A stretch of 64,000 bases of DNA, taken from assembly GCA_030248295.1 (NCBI GenBank), contig JASANH010000601.1, positions 124,001 to 188,000 of the forward strand, written 5' to 3'. Below, in pieces: positions 19,245 to 32,557 of this stretch (position 1 is the first letter of the stretch; every line of letters begins with the position of its first letter). A program made the translations under genes and the position numbers. Origin of the DNA: Mesodorylaimus sp. YZB2_4. Its lineage: Eukaryota > Nematoda > Enoplea > Dorylaimida > Dorylaimidae. A model generated the notes under the pieces. The model was not told where the DNA came from, searched no databases, and saw only the letters and a list, made by a program, of their open reading frames with translations.

Positions 19245-22144
19245 ATGTCTGGGATGGAATTACGAGTCGGAAACAAATTTCGACTCGGGCGGAAAATCGG
19301 AAGCGGCTCGTTTGGTGATATTTATTTGGGTAAGAAATGGTTTATTTCCGTTTTCCCGTCCGTTTGTCTGAATTTTATGTTACGGGTTTTGGTGAATCAT
19401 GATATGTGGACACGAAGTTTTGCGATCTTTAGGTGTAAATATGCAAACGGGCGAAGAAGTGGCGATAAAGTTGGAATGTGTCAAAACGAAACATCCGCAG
19501 TTGCATATCGAAAGCAAATTCTACAAGCTTATGCAAGGCGGAAGTAAGAACTAATCTGGATGTAAAAGTTTTATTTTTTATTTATTTTTTTCTAGTCGGT
19601 ATTCCTCAAATCAAATGGTGCGGAGCCGAAGGCGACTACAACGTGATGGTCATGGAATTGTTGGGCCCTTCGTTGGAAGACTTGTTCAACTTTTGCTCAC
19701 GTCGTTTCAGTCTAAAAACGGTGCTATTGCTCGCCGACCAAATGGTAAGTAAGATCTATTGAAGTACGTAGAATCTTAGGCGTAGAGTAAGCTGACGCTG
19801 GTCTGCTCTGTTTACAAAAGTCTGTTCTCTGAACTCTAGTTTAGACAAAGCGAGCCGATTGCTTCACGCCGCAGTGAATGTCTTAGGCTAGCAGTCAGTT
19901 TTATAAAATGAAGCTGCAGTTACAGGAAACAGGTTTTGTTTCATTATACTTTCGTAGAAGACCATTGACGCGCGTGATTTGCGTCAATTTGATGTAGCAG
20001 CTCATTCATTTACTTTTTCAGATCTCTCGTATCGAATACATTCACACCAAGTCTTTTATTCACCGCGACATCAAGCCAGACAATTTCTTGATGGGGTTGG
20101 GAAAGAAAGGAAATTTGGTTTACGTAAGATGATTTTCGATTTCGCCTTTTTCTCTCCTTTAATATTTTTAAAGTTTTTTTAGATTATCGACTTCGGATTA
20201 GCAAAAAAATACAAAGACAGTCGTTCTCAGCAACACATTCCCTACAGGGAGAATAAGAATTTGACCGGTACAGCACGTTACGCGTCAGTGAACACTCATT
20301 TAGGCATTGGTAAGTAAGCTAGCTGCCTCCTATCGAATAGCCTTGATCTTTCTTTTTTGTAGAGCAAAGTCGTCGCGACGATTTGGAATCGCTTGGCTAC
20401 GTTTTGATGTACTTTAATCGCGGTTCGTTGCCTTGGCAAGGCCTAAAAGCTGCGACAAAACGTCAGAAATACGAAAAAATAAGCGAGAAAAAGATGGCTA
20501 CACCTGTGGAAGAATTGTGCAAAAACGTTCCTGGTAAGACTGGTTTTCGTACAAGATTTAAAGCACAGGATTTGGGTTAATGATACCTATGGATCAGATA
20601 TACACAGAGCAGAAGAGACACGGATGTTTGGGCCTCATCACACAGCAGTCATCAGTAGAGCAGATGTCGGAGTAAGTGGTAAAGTGTCGGGGCCGCGGTG
20701 GCTTACAAAAGGCCAGTATTGCTATTGAGCCCAGTAGGAAGCGGCGTTTAGTTGGTCCGTCGCTGGCCTTGCACACCTTGCTCTGGGCGACTCGCTGGCA
20801 CAATCAAGTGGCATAAGGAACGGGTAGAGAATGAGACTTGTGCTCGCACACCGTCAAAGCGGACCGTCCCATCTCTTCCATTATCACCCTGGGACGCTGA
20901 TGCCAGCCCTTGGAGGAGCCGCTCCTGCTGTAGTCGAGACGTCAGAGGGAGCTGTCGTGTGAGTTGATCAACTCGCGATCGCGCCCGTGAGTCCCGCGGA
21001 GAAACAGGCGGCATATAACCCAGCCCGCAAAAATCTTTAAAAGATCGCAAGTGACACGATACCACACGAAGGAGTTGTGCGATGGTGGCTGTTTGATGCG
21101 GCCAAACCGTCCGTTTTCTGCGCTTCATATGTGCGATAAGTTTTGCCATAGGATACACACTATATTTTTTATATGCTGCCTTTTCAGTGGAATTCGCAAA
21201 TTATTTGAAATATTGCCGCGGTCTTAGTTTCGAAGACCGACCCGATTACGCCTATTTACGCCAAATGTTTCGGAATCTCTTCCATCAGAAGGGGTTCACC
21301 TACGATTACGTTTTCGATTGGAATTTGCTCAAATATGTAAGTGGAGCCAGGAGAATCGGTTGGGTGTGGCAAGTTGGCTAATGACTAGAGCAAAGGGGGA
21401 CTAAAAGGTGGCGTGGTCGTGTCCGCCAAAGATAAATGCTATGCGATATGTGGCTGCTAATTAGGCGACGGCTAGAGGGCAGGGCGGATGTCAAGTTGGG
21501 TTGCATGGGAAGCAGGTCGTTGGGTTCATTCGATGTTTGGTAGAGGAACACGTCTTCCTGATTGCGTCATATGAAAAGGACGAGCTAATTAGCCGAAGTG
21601 ATGCCTAAATAAGTAGGCAGTAATTAATGAGGACTATTTTATAGCTCAGTTATTTTTATAGCATGGCCACGACGCGGCGACTGTCGGAGGCGATGACGGT
21701 CTTGGTGAGTCCGGAAAGAAGTCTCAACGTCAGCAATTGCAAAATTCTTTGGGTGCGGCTGCTGGAAATTTCGACCAATGGCAAGGGGACAGACTTCGAT
21801 CAACCAAACATCGTTACCCGACTAACAACGCTGGTGCTAGTACCAGCCAGAAGCAACAGGTCGCTGTCGCATCCGCTACGATAGCAACGCCGAATAACAA
21901 CGTAGTTCAACAGCCGAAAGGCAGTGCTCGAGGCGGGAAGGCGGTCAATGCTGGTGCCATTCCTCAAGCTGCACCCGCGGTCGGTCCGTCATCGGCGATG
22001 GATGTGTATCACAGAGAATGGCCCAAGTTAAATGCCCCGGGCGCCGTGCCCGTTCTACCTCCGCTTCCGCCCCACGTTATGGACGCAACACCGAGCGGGT
22101 CGTCGTGGCCTAAACCACCCGGACAGCCGCCGGTCAATTATTGA
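19245..22144 (+). CDS. CSNK1D: Casein kinase 1, delta/epsilon type
   Basis: A Ser/Thr kinase of the CK1 delta/epsilon group, which acts in circadian timing, Wnt and Hedgehog signalling. Eight exons join in phase: 19245-19329, 19433-19543, 19596-19744, 20022-20123, 20183-20309, 20363-20533, 21188-21336 and 21662-22144, giving 458 residues. The N-terminus [20 protein letters not shown] is diagnostic for delta/epsilon. Catalytic motifs are present: VAIKLE lysine, HRDIKPDN with D131, DFG at 152-154, and the CK1-specific [15 protein letters not shown]. The tail after FDWNLLKY is Gln, Asn, Ala and Pro rich, the usual place of autoinhibitory phosphorylation. It is somewhat longer than the about 415 residues common in vertebrates. 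Intron 6 (654 bp) is the largest. Confidence 0.95.
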
Positions 22145-22661
22145 TGGCGCGGCGGAGTGGGGATGTGCTGTACACAATTGTGTAAGACACTAATCGCCTT
22201 CTTGTTCATGCCCAGTAATTTGCTTGATCGAAGTGGATGAGGTTTCAGTTGGCTTCTGTGCTGTTGCAGGAGAGACTGCGCATTGTAGAAAAGTGTCGAC
22301 CTGAGTTCTTTTACGATGTGCTTCCGAATTCTGCGAGCAGGTTTCTTTCCTTTTGATTGACTCGTGTAAGATGTCCTTTACTTGATTATTTTTTGACTTT
22401 CGGCTTGGCACTGTTGGTCTGTTTCTGTTACAACGCAATGTGACGCACTGTCTTTGTAAGAGATTGTTGTTGCAACTGGCTCTTGTCGGCTAGCGTGGTA
22501 GGACGGCCGCCGGGGGTTCGATCCTTGGCGGCGGAGGTAGGTTTGGAACAAGCGTCTCCTCGGAATACGGGGGAGTCAAACTTGTAGATTGTGAGACCAT
22601 GTTTGGTTGACCGTTGACAGACATTGGGCGATTTGTAGAGCGATGTGGCATCCTTTTGGCA
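22145..22661. other. Sequence downstream of CK1
   Basis: Probably the CK1 3' UTR and spacer. A GGGGGTTCGATCCTTGG stretch near 22510 has a B-box-like motif and may be another SINE remnant. No gene seen. Confidence 0.4.
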
Positions 22662-22828
22662 GTTCATGTTCATGTTTTACGACATCACCAAACGCTTATG
22701 CGCACTCGAGGGTGAAGGGACACACTTTACACGAAATGATTTACCGGCCCGCGAGTCGAACACTCGCCCGTAACTGCGCACCTGGTGTGAGAGGAAGACG
22801 TCTAACCCACCAGGCCACGAGGCCGGTT
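22662..22828 (-). repeat. tRNA-derived SINE, complete copy
   Basis: Read on the minus strand it starts ACCGGCCTCGTGGCCTGG, has an A-box-like TGGCCTGGTGGGTTAGACG and a B box in GAGTGTTCGACTCGCGG, then a body with CCTTCACCCTCGAGTGCGC and GCGTTTGGTGATGTCG, ending in tandem ACATGA units. It is the best-preserved member of the family in this window. Confidence 0.75.
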
Positions 22829-25800
22829 GACTTTGGCCGATCATTTTTGAATTTTTGTGGACTTGTCAGTCGGGCGAAGTCCGTTTTGCCCGCGGTGGCA
22901 GTCAACCTTGAGAGAGACTGCGAGGTCGAGCACACATTGCTTCTCCTGTGTCTGTGTGGGGCACTGTTGCTGGGACACCCAGTGGGCCCTGGTTTCACAA
23001 TCACCTGGCATGTCCCAAATAAGGACACCATATCTCCTATCCTACATCATTGTGATTTGATCGTCTTAACTTCAGGACATGTCCTAGCTGACTCAGACTG
23101 GACACCAGGGGTCTCTCCGACTGATCGTGAATCGTGTCCTTCAGCGCTGAGATGTAGGACAGTACTTATGATGTCTGGGTGAACCAGACGAACCCGCTTT
23201 CTGGCATCCAGGTAGTGGGTGAGTCACCCTCGGGCTGACATCTTACAAATGGACCCGTCTTCGGGATTCGAACTCGGGGCAAGCGACTCGATCCCGAACA
23301 CCCCGTTGCTGGTTGGCGGCGGAACACTGTCACACGACGGCCTTTGAGGGCGTTGTACACAAGGACAGGTAATTTGGTCCGGTCGCCCTGTGCACCCAAC
23401 TAAAATGAGAGAGGAAGTAGCCAATTTGGTACTTGACAGGGCAGCCTCATTAGCAGGTGAGGACGCTGACTATAATTGCCAATATCCGAGCATGGAGCTG
23501 GGTCAGTTGGGGGCTGCTCGTCTATTTGTTAATCATATTGCAGCTGGTGCCTCGCTCGCGCCAGGGACGACACGTGGCATTGTGGAAAGTGTGGCGCGGA
23601 GGGGTCACCATACGCTGCACTGTTTGGCCATGGCATTCAACTATTGGCGAGTACTAGTTTTGGCCAAAAGTTGTAAGTATTGTTTTTTCAGGAGTGATGA
23701 CGCAGCTGGTGTTTGAGTGAGTGGTGGTCCGGGGTGTCGTTTATTCGAGGTTAAATCGGGGCCATGACGGTGCTCGTCTTTTTTGTCCACCCTCCACTTA
23801 CTCGTGTAGACATTGCATTGAGGAGATAAGCGATGACGACATTTTCAAATCCGTTTGCCAATGGCGACAGTGGTGGCTTTTGTGAGAGTGAACGGGAAGT
23901 TTCCAAAGAGGCCCCTCTGACATCAGCATACGGATGGGGGAACCGGTCGCCGGGTCGCGTGCCCGTGAGTCCAGTTTACTCAACCTCATTATACTCGCAG
24001 CTCGTATTCAGAAAGCTGGCCCTGCTTGTGACGTAATGTCGGCACGGGGAGGGGAGGTGGCGGGTGTTTGGTCATTACCTGTCCGAGACGGTCGTATGGA
24101 CGGGTGATTGGCCACCCGCCTTGTTTTCGTGGCCGTTTACCAAATTTGGTATTTCTCAAGGTCGCAACAATGGGCCGGGCGTATCGAGATAACAAAACGG
24201 GCCGAGCGCGACCCTCGTCGGCCAGCGGTCAACAAGAAAAAGATTGTTGTTGGGCGAGAGAGAGTGATATCTGCCATCGTCATCTTGACGGGCTGAAACT
24301 GCGACTGAAGAAAATATGCGTTCGGACGGCCTTGATGGCACCGAATCGGGGCCATCGTCTCGTGAAGTGCATCGATGCGATGAGGAGGAAAAGGGATGGA
24401 AGAGAAACGGTTCATTGTCTTTCCGCACAAATGCCTCCCTATGACTGCAATCGTCACTTTTTATGCTCTTTGTTTATGGTGGTGGTGGTCGAGGTGCGAG
24501 TGCGGGTTTATTAATGCACTGGCACGGTCTGTCGGCCATATAAGGTTAGCTGTGGTCGGTTTCGTTTTCACTGGCTCCAGTGTTTATATTAATTCCGAGC
24601 CGACAGCCGGTTCGCGTGCCGGCCAATGCGGACAAAGAGGAGTGCGAGGCTCGTAATCGAAGCCGGGGGTTTGTTTGCGGTGGACGGGGTATTGTTATTC
24701 TCGCTCGGCTAAGTACTTTTAGGGCCATTGTCCGTCTCCCTACGTGCATCGTATCGATTTTGGTTATTATGCATTGTAGTTGGGGGGTTTGTGAGAAAAT
24801 GCATGGGTGGCGCGCGTTGGCGCGTGAGACAACGGGTGCTGCTATTATTCGCTTCTCCCCGCTTTTGGTGCTGGCGCTCGTTCGTTGGCACAACGAGCTC
24901 GCTCAAGCTTACACAATGGACGCCGGCGTCGAGTATGGAAGCGGTGCATTGTGATTGCGTGTCTCTTTTCTTCTTTTCTTCTACAACCACCCGCCGCCGG
25001 GCTCCATTCGCTTTTAGGGTCGGCTTTTATGGAAGCTGTGCGCTTGTAGTCAGGTAGCATCGAGACTATTCTTGTTCCGCTCGCTTGCTTACGTTTATGG
25101 GCGAGCTTGGAAGGGCTTTTACGGGCCAGCATACCTAGGACAACAGGGCCGGTCAGCATCGCGTGTTCCACCTTTCACGCTTGGAAGGCTCTCGTAGGTG
25201 GCATTTGATAAGGTTGGAAGAAAGGGTCTAGTCGCGGGCTCCTTCTTCCGGTGCTGGCTTCTACTCGATTCGATTGTGCCGACCTTCGAGTGTAATAGAG
25301 AACAATCGGGCTCGCCTTTGCTCATGCATTTTTAAAATTCAATCATAATTCTGGACGGGCATGGGGGCCGCGATGGGCTTTGTTTTATCGTGTTTCGCAT
25401 TTTGTCATTAGTCGAGCAGTCCCGAGGGTGGGGGGCAGAGGGAGGGGTGTTTTTACGTTTACGCGTTTTCATTGTCGACTCGTGAAAAAGGCCAAACGAT
25501 TCGCCGTTTCGACGACTGGTCCTCTCTTCTTCCGGCCATCGCCGCGGGCCATTGCTCGAGTAAGAAAACATGAAAAAAGTTTTCGAAAGGAAGGCCCCCG
25601 GGCGGCTCGTTGTTTTTCGCCTCGTATCATCGTAATCGAAACGCAACCGACCAAAACGCCTCGTGTTTGTATTATTTGCCTCAAACGTGAACCCAGGCGG
25701 CGAGCTATGGCGCCGTCTTGTATGCGCACATAGTTTGATAAATCTCGTTTTGTTTTAGTCGGCATCGGGCCGGCTGATCATGTTCGCTGATGGGGGCTTA

Positions 25801-27755
25801 TGGCCGGTGCATTGTTGGCTGTGGTGACAGGCGTTGTTGATGCTGGCCGATACGATCTGCCCTATCAGCTGCGCATCGGCCAGGTTCGCCGTGCTGGCTC
25901 CCCAGTTGAGTGTGCCATCTGATAAGGGCCTGGAAGGTTCCGGCGGGTTCCTGGTCCCTGTGTCAGCTAGGTGGCCTGGCTATTATGTCTGCTGCACTTG
26001 TTTTCGGCTAATGGGGGTTTGGGGGCAGATGCGTTTGCCGTCGTTCAAGTATAACTCTGTGCGGCTTTGTCTGTTCGAGCACAATATTCGAAATGGCGCC
26101 CTCCTGGCGAGCAGATGCTTCGAGTACGAGCCGGCAGTTACTATTCGCAGCTTCATACAAAGGCCGGGATTCTTTTCCGCTCTGTACGAAGCTGGCTATG
26201 GGCTCGTCCTATTGTGCTGGTGGTCGGCGGGGGCTTTTAGTCACTGGATCACGCGCTATGTGGCTGACAGCTATTTTGGAGCGGGGAGTGCGTAAAAATG
26301 CAGTCCCGCTCCTATTAGGGCGCCGGGTCGGATTTGACCGGACGGTGAGAGACAACGACCCGGTGTCCTCCTTCATCGCCATCTCCTCTCGGCTTTAATG
26401 GAATTTTTATTGAGAATTGTTCTCGGCATAGGAAATGCGGCGGGCTGTTGATCGAAGCTGACGCGCCCCGCTTCCATCTCCTCCACCAGTACGCACCCGG
26501 GCGTCCTATTAGCCGCCGCGTTCGTTCGGCTTGCTCGAGGGGAGATTTTTTGACACCGTTTCGGCTAAGCCGAATAGGGAATGAGTTTCACGTTTTATTG
26601 TGCTCCTAGTCGGTTCGATCGGGCGGCCATTTTTTCGAATCGGACAATGCGTATGGGCGAGGGCAATAATTCGGGCCTCATCACCTCTCGATCGATTACT
26701 CATAGAGCTCGGAGCCAAGCGCTAACTAGGCGAGACTCTTGTTCGTCCATTCTTCTTGCATAACATCATTTAGTGATGAATACGAGTAATGATTTTCAAT
26801 TCTTCTCCATCTTACGTAGGCGACCCGTTTGTCGGGTCGTGTGCTCGTCCTAGTGCCCATTTTCGTCTAAGATTATTCGAGCCCGTCCGTCGCCTCGCCT
26901 CGTTTAGCTTACTCGTACGCAATGGCCAAGAAGGCTTGTATTGGCGCTGGATTTGCATGCATAATTTTTGGCTTATTATTTTGGCCAATTGTGCTGTTGG
27001 AGGCGGACGACGTGGTCGATTCGTCTGTCGCCGAATGTGAGAATGGGTGCGAGGCCCGTCGCCTGTTTTCCCGACTTGACCATGCTCGGACGGCGCTGCA
27101 TGTTGTGCTGGCGATGCGCGCTGAAGACAGCGATTACAGTAACAAAGGTATTCCGGGCTCCAATCAAAATCAAGGTGGGAGGGGGTGCTGGTGTTGGGAC
27201 AGGCGCGTGAGATGGAAAGTCGGCATTTTTCTTAGTTGAAAGTCATAATTTTTGACGCAATCACGTTTGTTGGCAGTTGAGCTCTTGTCATTCTATTATG
27301 CGTTGGGATGTGCCCGCGGGCGCCTCCTCTGCGAAACGAGATAGACTTACATTTAGCTTATAAACAAAAACCCGTCGGCGATAAAAGACTGGCAAAACTC
27401 TTAATCCTATTTGTTATTGGCGCGTCAGTAATACGTGCTTCGACCAGCCGACCGGTGCGCAGACAATCCGCGCTCGGTACCGGCCTTCGGATGGGTTTTG
27501 ACCATCTGGCCCTGCTAGCTAGTGACAAAAGTCGCGGGCGGCTGCTGTTGTGTTTTCGATTAAAATTATTATGCGTCCCGAGCCCGTGTTAGCCGGTACG
27601 GCGACCATAAGCCCGGGGGCATTTCGGACAGGGCGGGCCCGCGAAAATCAACACTGGATTACGGTGGCTGACCAGAGGATTGTGTCTCGATTTCAGCACT
27701 CATTCACCGACGGCACCTCGGACAGACTAGGAGCGGATAAACATCGAAGACAGAC
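22829..27755. other. Gene-free CpG-rich stretch upstream of SoxD
   Basis: No homology-supported exon was found in 4.9 kb. Another tRNA-like head (GAGTTCGAATCCCGAAG on the minus strand) lies at about 23240-23345. From about 24000 to 27700 the sequence is rich in CG dinucleotides and has frames of up to about 150 codons on both strands, none with recognisable domains. It probably includes SoxD promoter and 5' UTR, and may hold non-coding upstream exons. Confidence 0.5.
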
Positions 27756-30148
27756 ATGACATCGGAGAATTCATCGGCCCTGGTCGTCGCCCAGGCGCCA
27801 CCCCCAGTCTCAACGATTAGGAATCTCGGTGATTCTGGTTCGATTTTGGTTCAATCGTCGAGTCACGGCCACGATCCCGCATCGCCAGCACCGTCTACGG
27901 CCAGCTCGTCCTCGGTGAGCAGCGCCTCGCAGTCGCCCCTGTCGGCCAGTTGCACCGGTTCGCCACCCAGCCACAATCTGCACGACCATCACGTAGTGGT
28001 CTCCGTGCCGGACGTGACACCGGTCATCGTCAACGGAACAGCGTCCAGCGTGATCGTCAGAGTCGAGAAATCCCCGTCGCCCATCACCGATCTGACTCTG
28101 ATCGATCGAAACGGTGGTCTGGATGGTTCCAGTGGCGCGAGACGGATTCTGGTCGATGCCACCACATTGGCCAAAGTATTGCAAACTTGCGCAGGCAACT
28201 GCTACGAAGATAAACTAAAATGTTTGGACGACCTGAATGAGCAAATTTTCAAATTGAAAGAAGCTATTATACGATCGGCCACGCCCCAAAATATGGACAC
28301 GACCAATACGGGCTTGGCCGAGGATGGCGACGATATGACTCGGGACGTCGGGTGCTGTCCGAGATGGAAGACTAATGGCGATGCGAAAATTAACAATGGC
28401 CACTGCCGGTCGCCGACGCCCACCCCGTCGACTAAATTGAACGGACGTCGGTCGCAGAGCAATTATTCGCACAGCCCCTATTCGAGCGCGCAGACCAGAG
28501 AGCAACCACAAGTTATGAGCTCGGTCAAATCCGAATTGGTGAATGTGAGAAATGAGAAAATGAATGCAGCTACCGTTTTCTCCGATGCTATGGACGATGA
28601 GAGTTTGATTAAGTGCGCTCAAGTAAGCAGCTCTACTATAAGCCGAAAAGACTGTTTTGCAGGTGGGTTGGTTTTTTCAGGAGGAATCTGCATCGACTGC
28701 GCGACGTCTGCAACAGTTTCGCCAGCAGCAGTATTGGCTTCAACAACAGCAGCAGAGAATGCTGGCGGCTTCGTTAGCTGCGGCTGCTGCTGCCGCTGCC
28801 GGTGGGGGCGCACCATCTCCATCGCCCGCTTCATTGCTGGCCGCCCATCCGTTGATGTGCTTGGGCGCCTATGAGCAATTCTTCATCAACGCGGCCGCGG
28901 CCAACAATGCCAACGGTGGCCAACAGACTGCGACAGCAGCCAACAGACAACGATCGCCCAAAGCAGCAACGCCGACCAACGCCCTAAACAATATCAAAGG
29001 CGATACAACGCCGTTAAACTTGTCGAAACCCAGGAACGATACGCAACGGTAAGCTGACTGAGTGGGAGACTGGTGGCGAGAATGCGCGAATAGGTTGATG
29101 GTTTTTTAGCGATAAACGTCAGCAAATAAGTGTCGGTGACCAATCTCCAGATCCAAATACGACTAGCGCATCGTCCTTATTACATGGACTGCCCGCTTGG
29201 CTATGCGGTGGTCGAGTGGCAGCTCCGCCTCCTTTATGTAAGTCGTTTGCAGTAAAGTGGGTTGGTAAACACAGCTCCACTCTACTGTAGGGGGCGCCTG
29301 TCCGCCTCTAGCTCTGATGAACCGCATGGTCTTGTGTTGCAGACTTGAACTGTGTTCCCGCTGCCCAATCGCCGACCACCAGCGAGATGAGCACGCCGAA
29401 TTCGGCCAGTGGTGGCAATAACGGCCATCCGGCATCGAATGGGAATGGATCGGCGGGTGCTGGTGGTCGCAACGGTGGGTCCCGGTCACCCAATCATATC
29501 AAGCGTCCAATGAACGCGTTCATGGTTTGGGCCAGGGATGAGCGGAGGAAAATATTGAAGGCGTGTCCGGATATGCATAATAGCAATATTTCCAAAATAC
29601 TTGGTAAGCTAGGTGACTGTTGTACTTGGAATAGGCCATCGACCATCCACCTTTAAGGTGCACGTTGGAAGGCCATGTCCAACGTCGAGAAGCAGCCCTA
29701 CTACGAGGAACAGACTCGTCTTAGTAAGCTGCACATGGAACAGCATCCGGACTATCGTTACAGGTATGCCATCTCGGGTCCAAGCACTGCTTGGGAAGTG
29801 ACCTGATTGCATTGGTTGGCATGCTAATCAAAAGGACACTTTAGGCCGCGACCAAAGCGCACGTGTGTTGTGGATGGGAAACGGTTGCGTATTTCCGAAT
29901 ACAAGGCCATGATGCGAGCTAAGCGTCATTTATGGAATGGAAATGGACCGAATGCGGACGCGGACCCGAACATGTTCAATTCTCGCTCCGATGCGCAAAT
30001 GGCATTCTCGAGCGAGGACCAATCTCCGCAACACAGTGGTTTTGGCGAGGACGCGGACGCGTTTATGGATAACGAGGACGAAGAAGAGGAGGTGGCTGAC
30101 GAGAATATGGACGACGAGGAGTTGATCGAAGAGAATATGACCGCTTGA
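27756..30148 (+). CDS. SOX5: SoxD-family transcription factor (Sox5/6/13, EGL-13-like)
   Basis: SoxD proteins bind DNA by an HMG box and lack a transactivation domain of their own. Six exons join in phase: 27756-28622, 28681-29048, 29110-29237, 29343-29603, 29658-29763 and 29845-30148, giving 677 residues. The HMG box starts at about residue 506 ([19 protein letters not shown]) and continues through [18 protein letters not shown]; the following [20 protein letters not shown] is a SoxD hallmark. Upstream there is a possible coiled segment ([20 protein letters not shown]), a Gln-rich stretch ([16 protein letters not shown]), a poly-Ala run and TTPLNLSKP, which resembles a CtBP-binding PLxLS motif. 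The C-terminus is strongly acidic. Exon 2 has two in-frame acceptors 18 bases apart. The assignment to group D is firm; which vertebrate paralogue it equals cannot be said. Confidence 0.93.
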
Positions 30149-31576
30149 TCCTGAGCGCAGGTAAGCAGCAGTACGACCGAGTGCTACATTCTTATAGAGA
30201 GTAGGATTTTTATGTTAATTTAAAATATGTGGTCTACTGTAATTGGCGCTTTGTACATGAGACTGTCAGGCGCACGGTTGCACTCGTGGTCGTCTTCCCC
30301 CTGTTTTGATGTGTCATGTTTTCCAAGTTTGAATTATCGAATCACATATCTCTAGGCCATATGGTTCTCTAATGCGTAGGCCAGTTTCGGAGAGTACCTG
30401 TCTTTGTGTGGGGGCCAGTATGCGAGAACATTGATGTCTCGGTTAAAAATAAGGAATCGCTGTGACTTACTTTTTGGTTATTTTTTGATTCGCTGTGGTG
30501 CAAAGTATGGGATCGTGTGATGTACGAAACAGTCGCTGCTATGAGTAAGGTCTTGCGTGTGCGTGTTTCCATATAAGGTCGTTAGAGATTTGGGCTTTTG
30601 TCCGAGGGCTGCACTGTTAGGTTTTGTTTTTTATTTGCTTTTCTGGCTGTTTATAGCTTTGTTAGCGGTTTAGAACGTGAGTGTGAGAAACCATGTCATC
30701 GGGTTTGGAGTATAGAAGGTTTTCCCCGGGGTAGAGATTATGGCCAGTATGCTGCTTCACAAATTTCAGCTTTTTTTAATTTTAGCGGTGCGATGAGATT
30801 GTTTCAAAATTTTACAGTAATATTTTTATGAAAAATTGCCTAATTCTTAACCAAATTGAATCGCAATACAGTTTCAGATTTTTATAAGGACAATACAGGA
30901 TAAGCCGCGTGGCGACTTTTTTGCTTTTTCGCAACAGCTCTATCCCAAAAATGGCTTCTTTTTTGCCGCTTTCTGCTTGCATTTTTTATGCGGAATCTCC
31001 GTTGTTCTCAGGTTTGGTGCCGATTTGCACTGGCTTCTCCGCTTGTATACAATTTGGCTGGTGCATAGGAAGTGTAATGTGCTTCTGGAATGCTATTTCT
31101 CACGCATGCTGATGCTTTCCATTTTTAACAAGGTGTTGGGGTGTGAGTGGAAGGGATAAGTTTGGTGTTGGTTGCTCGTTTGGTGACAGCCATACTGCTT
31201 AGGATTCGTGTGTAGCTACGTTCTTTTAGTATTTGTGTGCCAGCTTGTAGCCAGGTCCTCCCCGTCTCATGTGGTGGTTTCATTATTTCTTGTCTGTTGT
31301 GTGCCATACACACATTCAGTATGTTACTTGAGTGCAATGCTTATTGGTTTACATTATATGAGGGACTGATGAGGTGTGTTGGTCTTACGTGGGGACTGAT
31401 GGGAGAGTGATAAGGGCCTTTGCCTGCGTGCCAACACCTTATCACTGAATTGAGCGGGTGAGGGTTGACATGAGTACTGTATTTGTTGAAGGCAGCAGAG
31501 GGGTACATTGGTGGACTGACAATGTCAGCTGCTACGATCAGTCGGCAAGTGGCACCATGTACATTGATCACAGGGA
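30149..31576. other. Sequence between SoxD and the dehydrogenase pseudogene
   Basis: Likely SoxD 3' UTR followed by spacer. T-rich in 30450-31150. No coding exon or repeat family recognised. Confidence 0.45.
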
Positions 31577-32557
31577 TCAGCAGGTGGTACCAGTCAACTT
31601 GGCACTAACTTGCCATAGCTTCTCGGCCATGTGGTCATTGATGGCCAGCAGAGTGGTGGGTGTCAGTTGGCAGTCGCTGAAGTAGTGTCCATTGACGTGT
31701 TCCAGGTCCTCAGCTAAGGCAGCTTGCAGAACAGTGTCGGCGCCTTGATCAGGGGTCTGAAACGGGCAATGGCTTTTCTAATGCTTTTGGCAACAAGGGG
31801 ATTCACTTTTGAGGAGTACAAGAGGACTCGATATTTCCCTGGGCGGCGGCAGGGGTTGTCAAGGGGGTGCGGACGAAGCCAGGATGAAGGCAATTGGTTG
31901 TCGCGCCTGCAAAAGAACACGCTGTGGGAAGGGGTGGTGGGGCCTTCTCGTACCTGTATGATGTAATCGATCAGCGAGCTTCCTAGTGAACCAAATGTTA
32001 AACAGTTTTGACCAAGGATAGGACACAGTGGGCAGATAAGGCTGCTTCTCAAACAGCAGATCATCGAAGTCGACCTGTGTTGCTCTCTTGAACGAGGTGG
32101 ACGAGACATTGACGACTCGACATCCTGGACCACTCTCCAACATTCGAGTGAGGAGGAGATGGGTGAGGAGGAAAGGGGAGAAGTGGTTCACTTGGAAAAT
32201 GTCAACTAGGCCATCCTCGGTTACGTTCTTGGTCCACGAGGCTAAAATTAGATAAGCTCGGCTTGTCATCTACACTGTGACAATCATATACCAAGACAGA
32301 TATGTCGTCCCCCAGAACTCATGCCTCCTACTCCGTCCGTCCATGGCATTGGCGAATAACATACGTACTGTTAAATATCGCTTATCTGCATCGAACCCCT
32401 TGAAACTCTTCTGTGCTCCCCAGACTTACTCTATATCCACAAGGGGGTGGGATAAAGCCATTCTGCAAAAATAGAGTGCCTGCGTTACAGGCGCCCACTT
32501 TTTTATTATTGTCCTTATTATTTCCATTAAAACAAAAGTACCCATTAGAGACCTACA

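Noticed and set aside
24068..26295. Long open frames of about 100-153 codons on both strands
   Set aside because: The tract is CG-rich, so stops are rare by chance; frames overlap on both strands and show no domain, splice pattern or family similarity.
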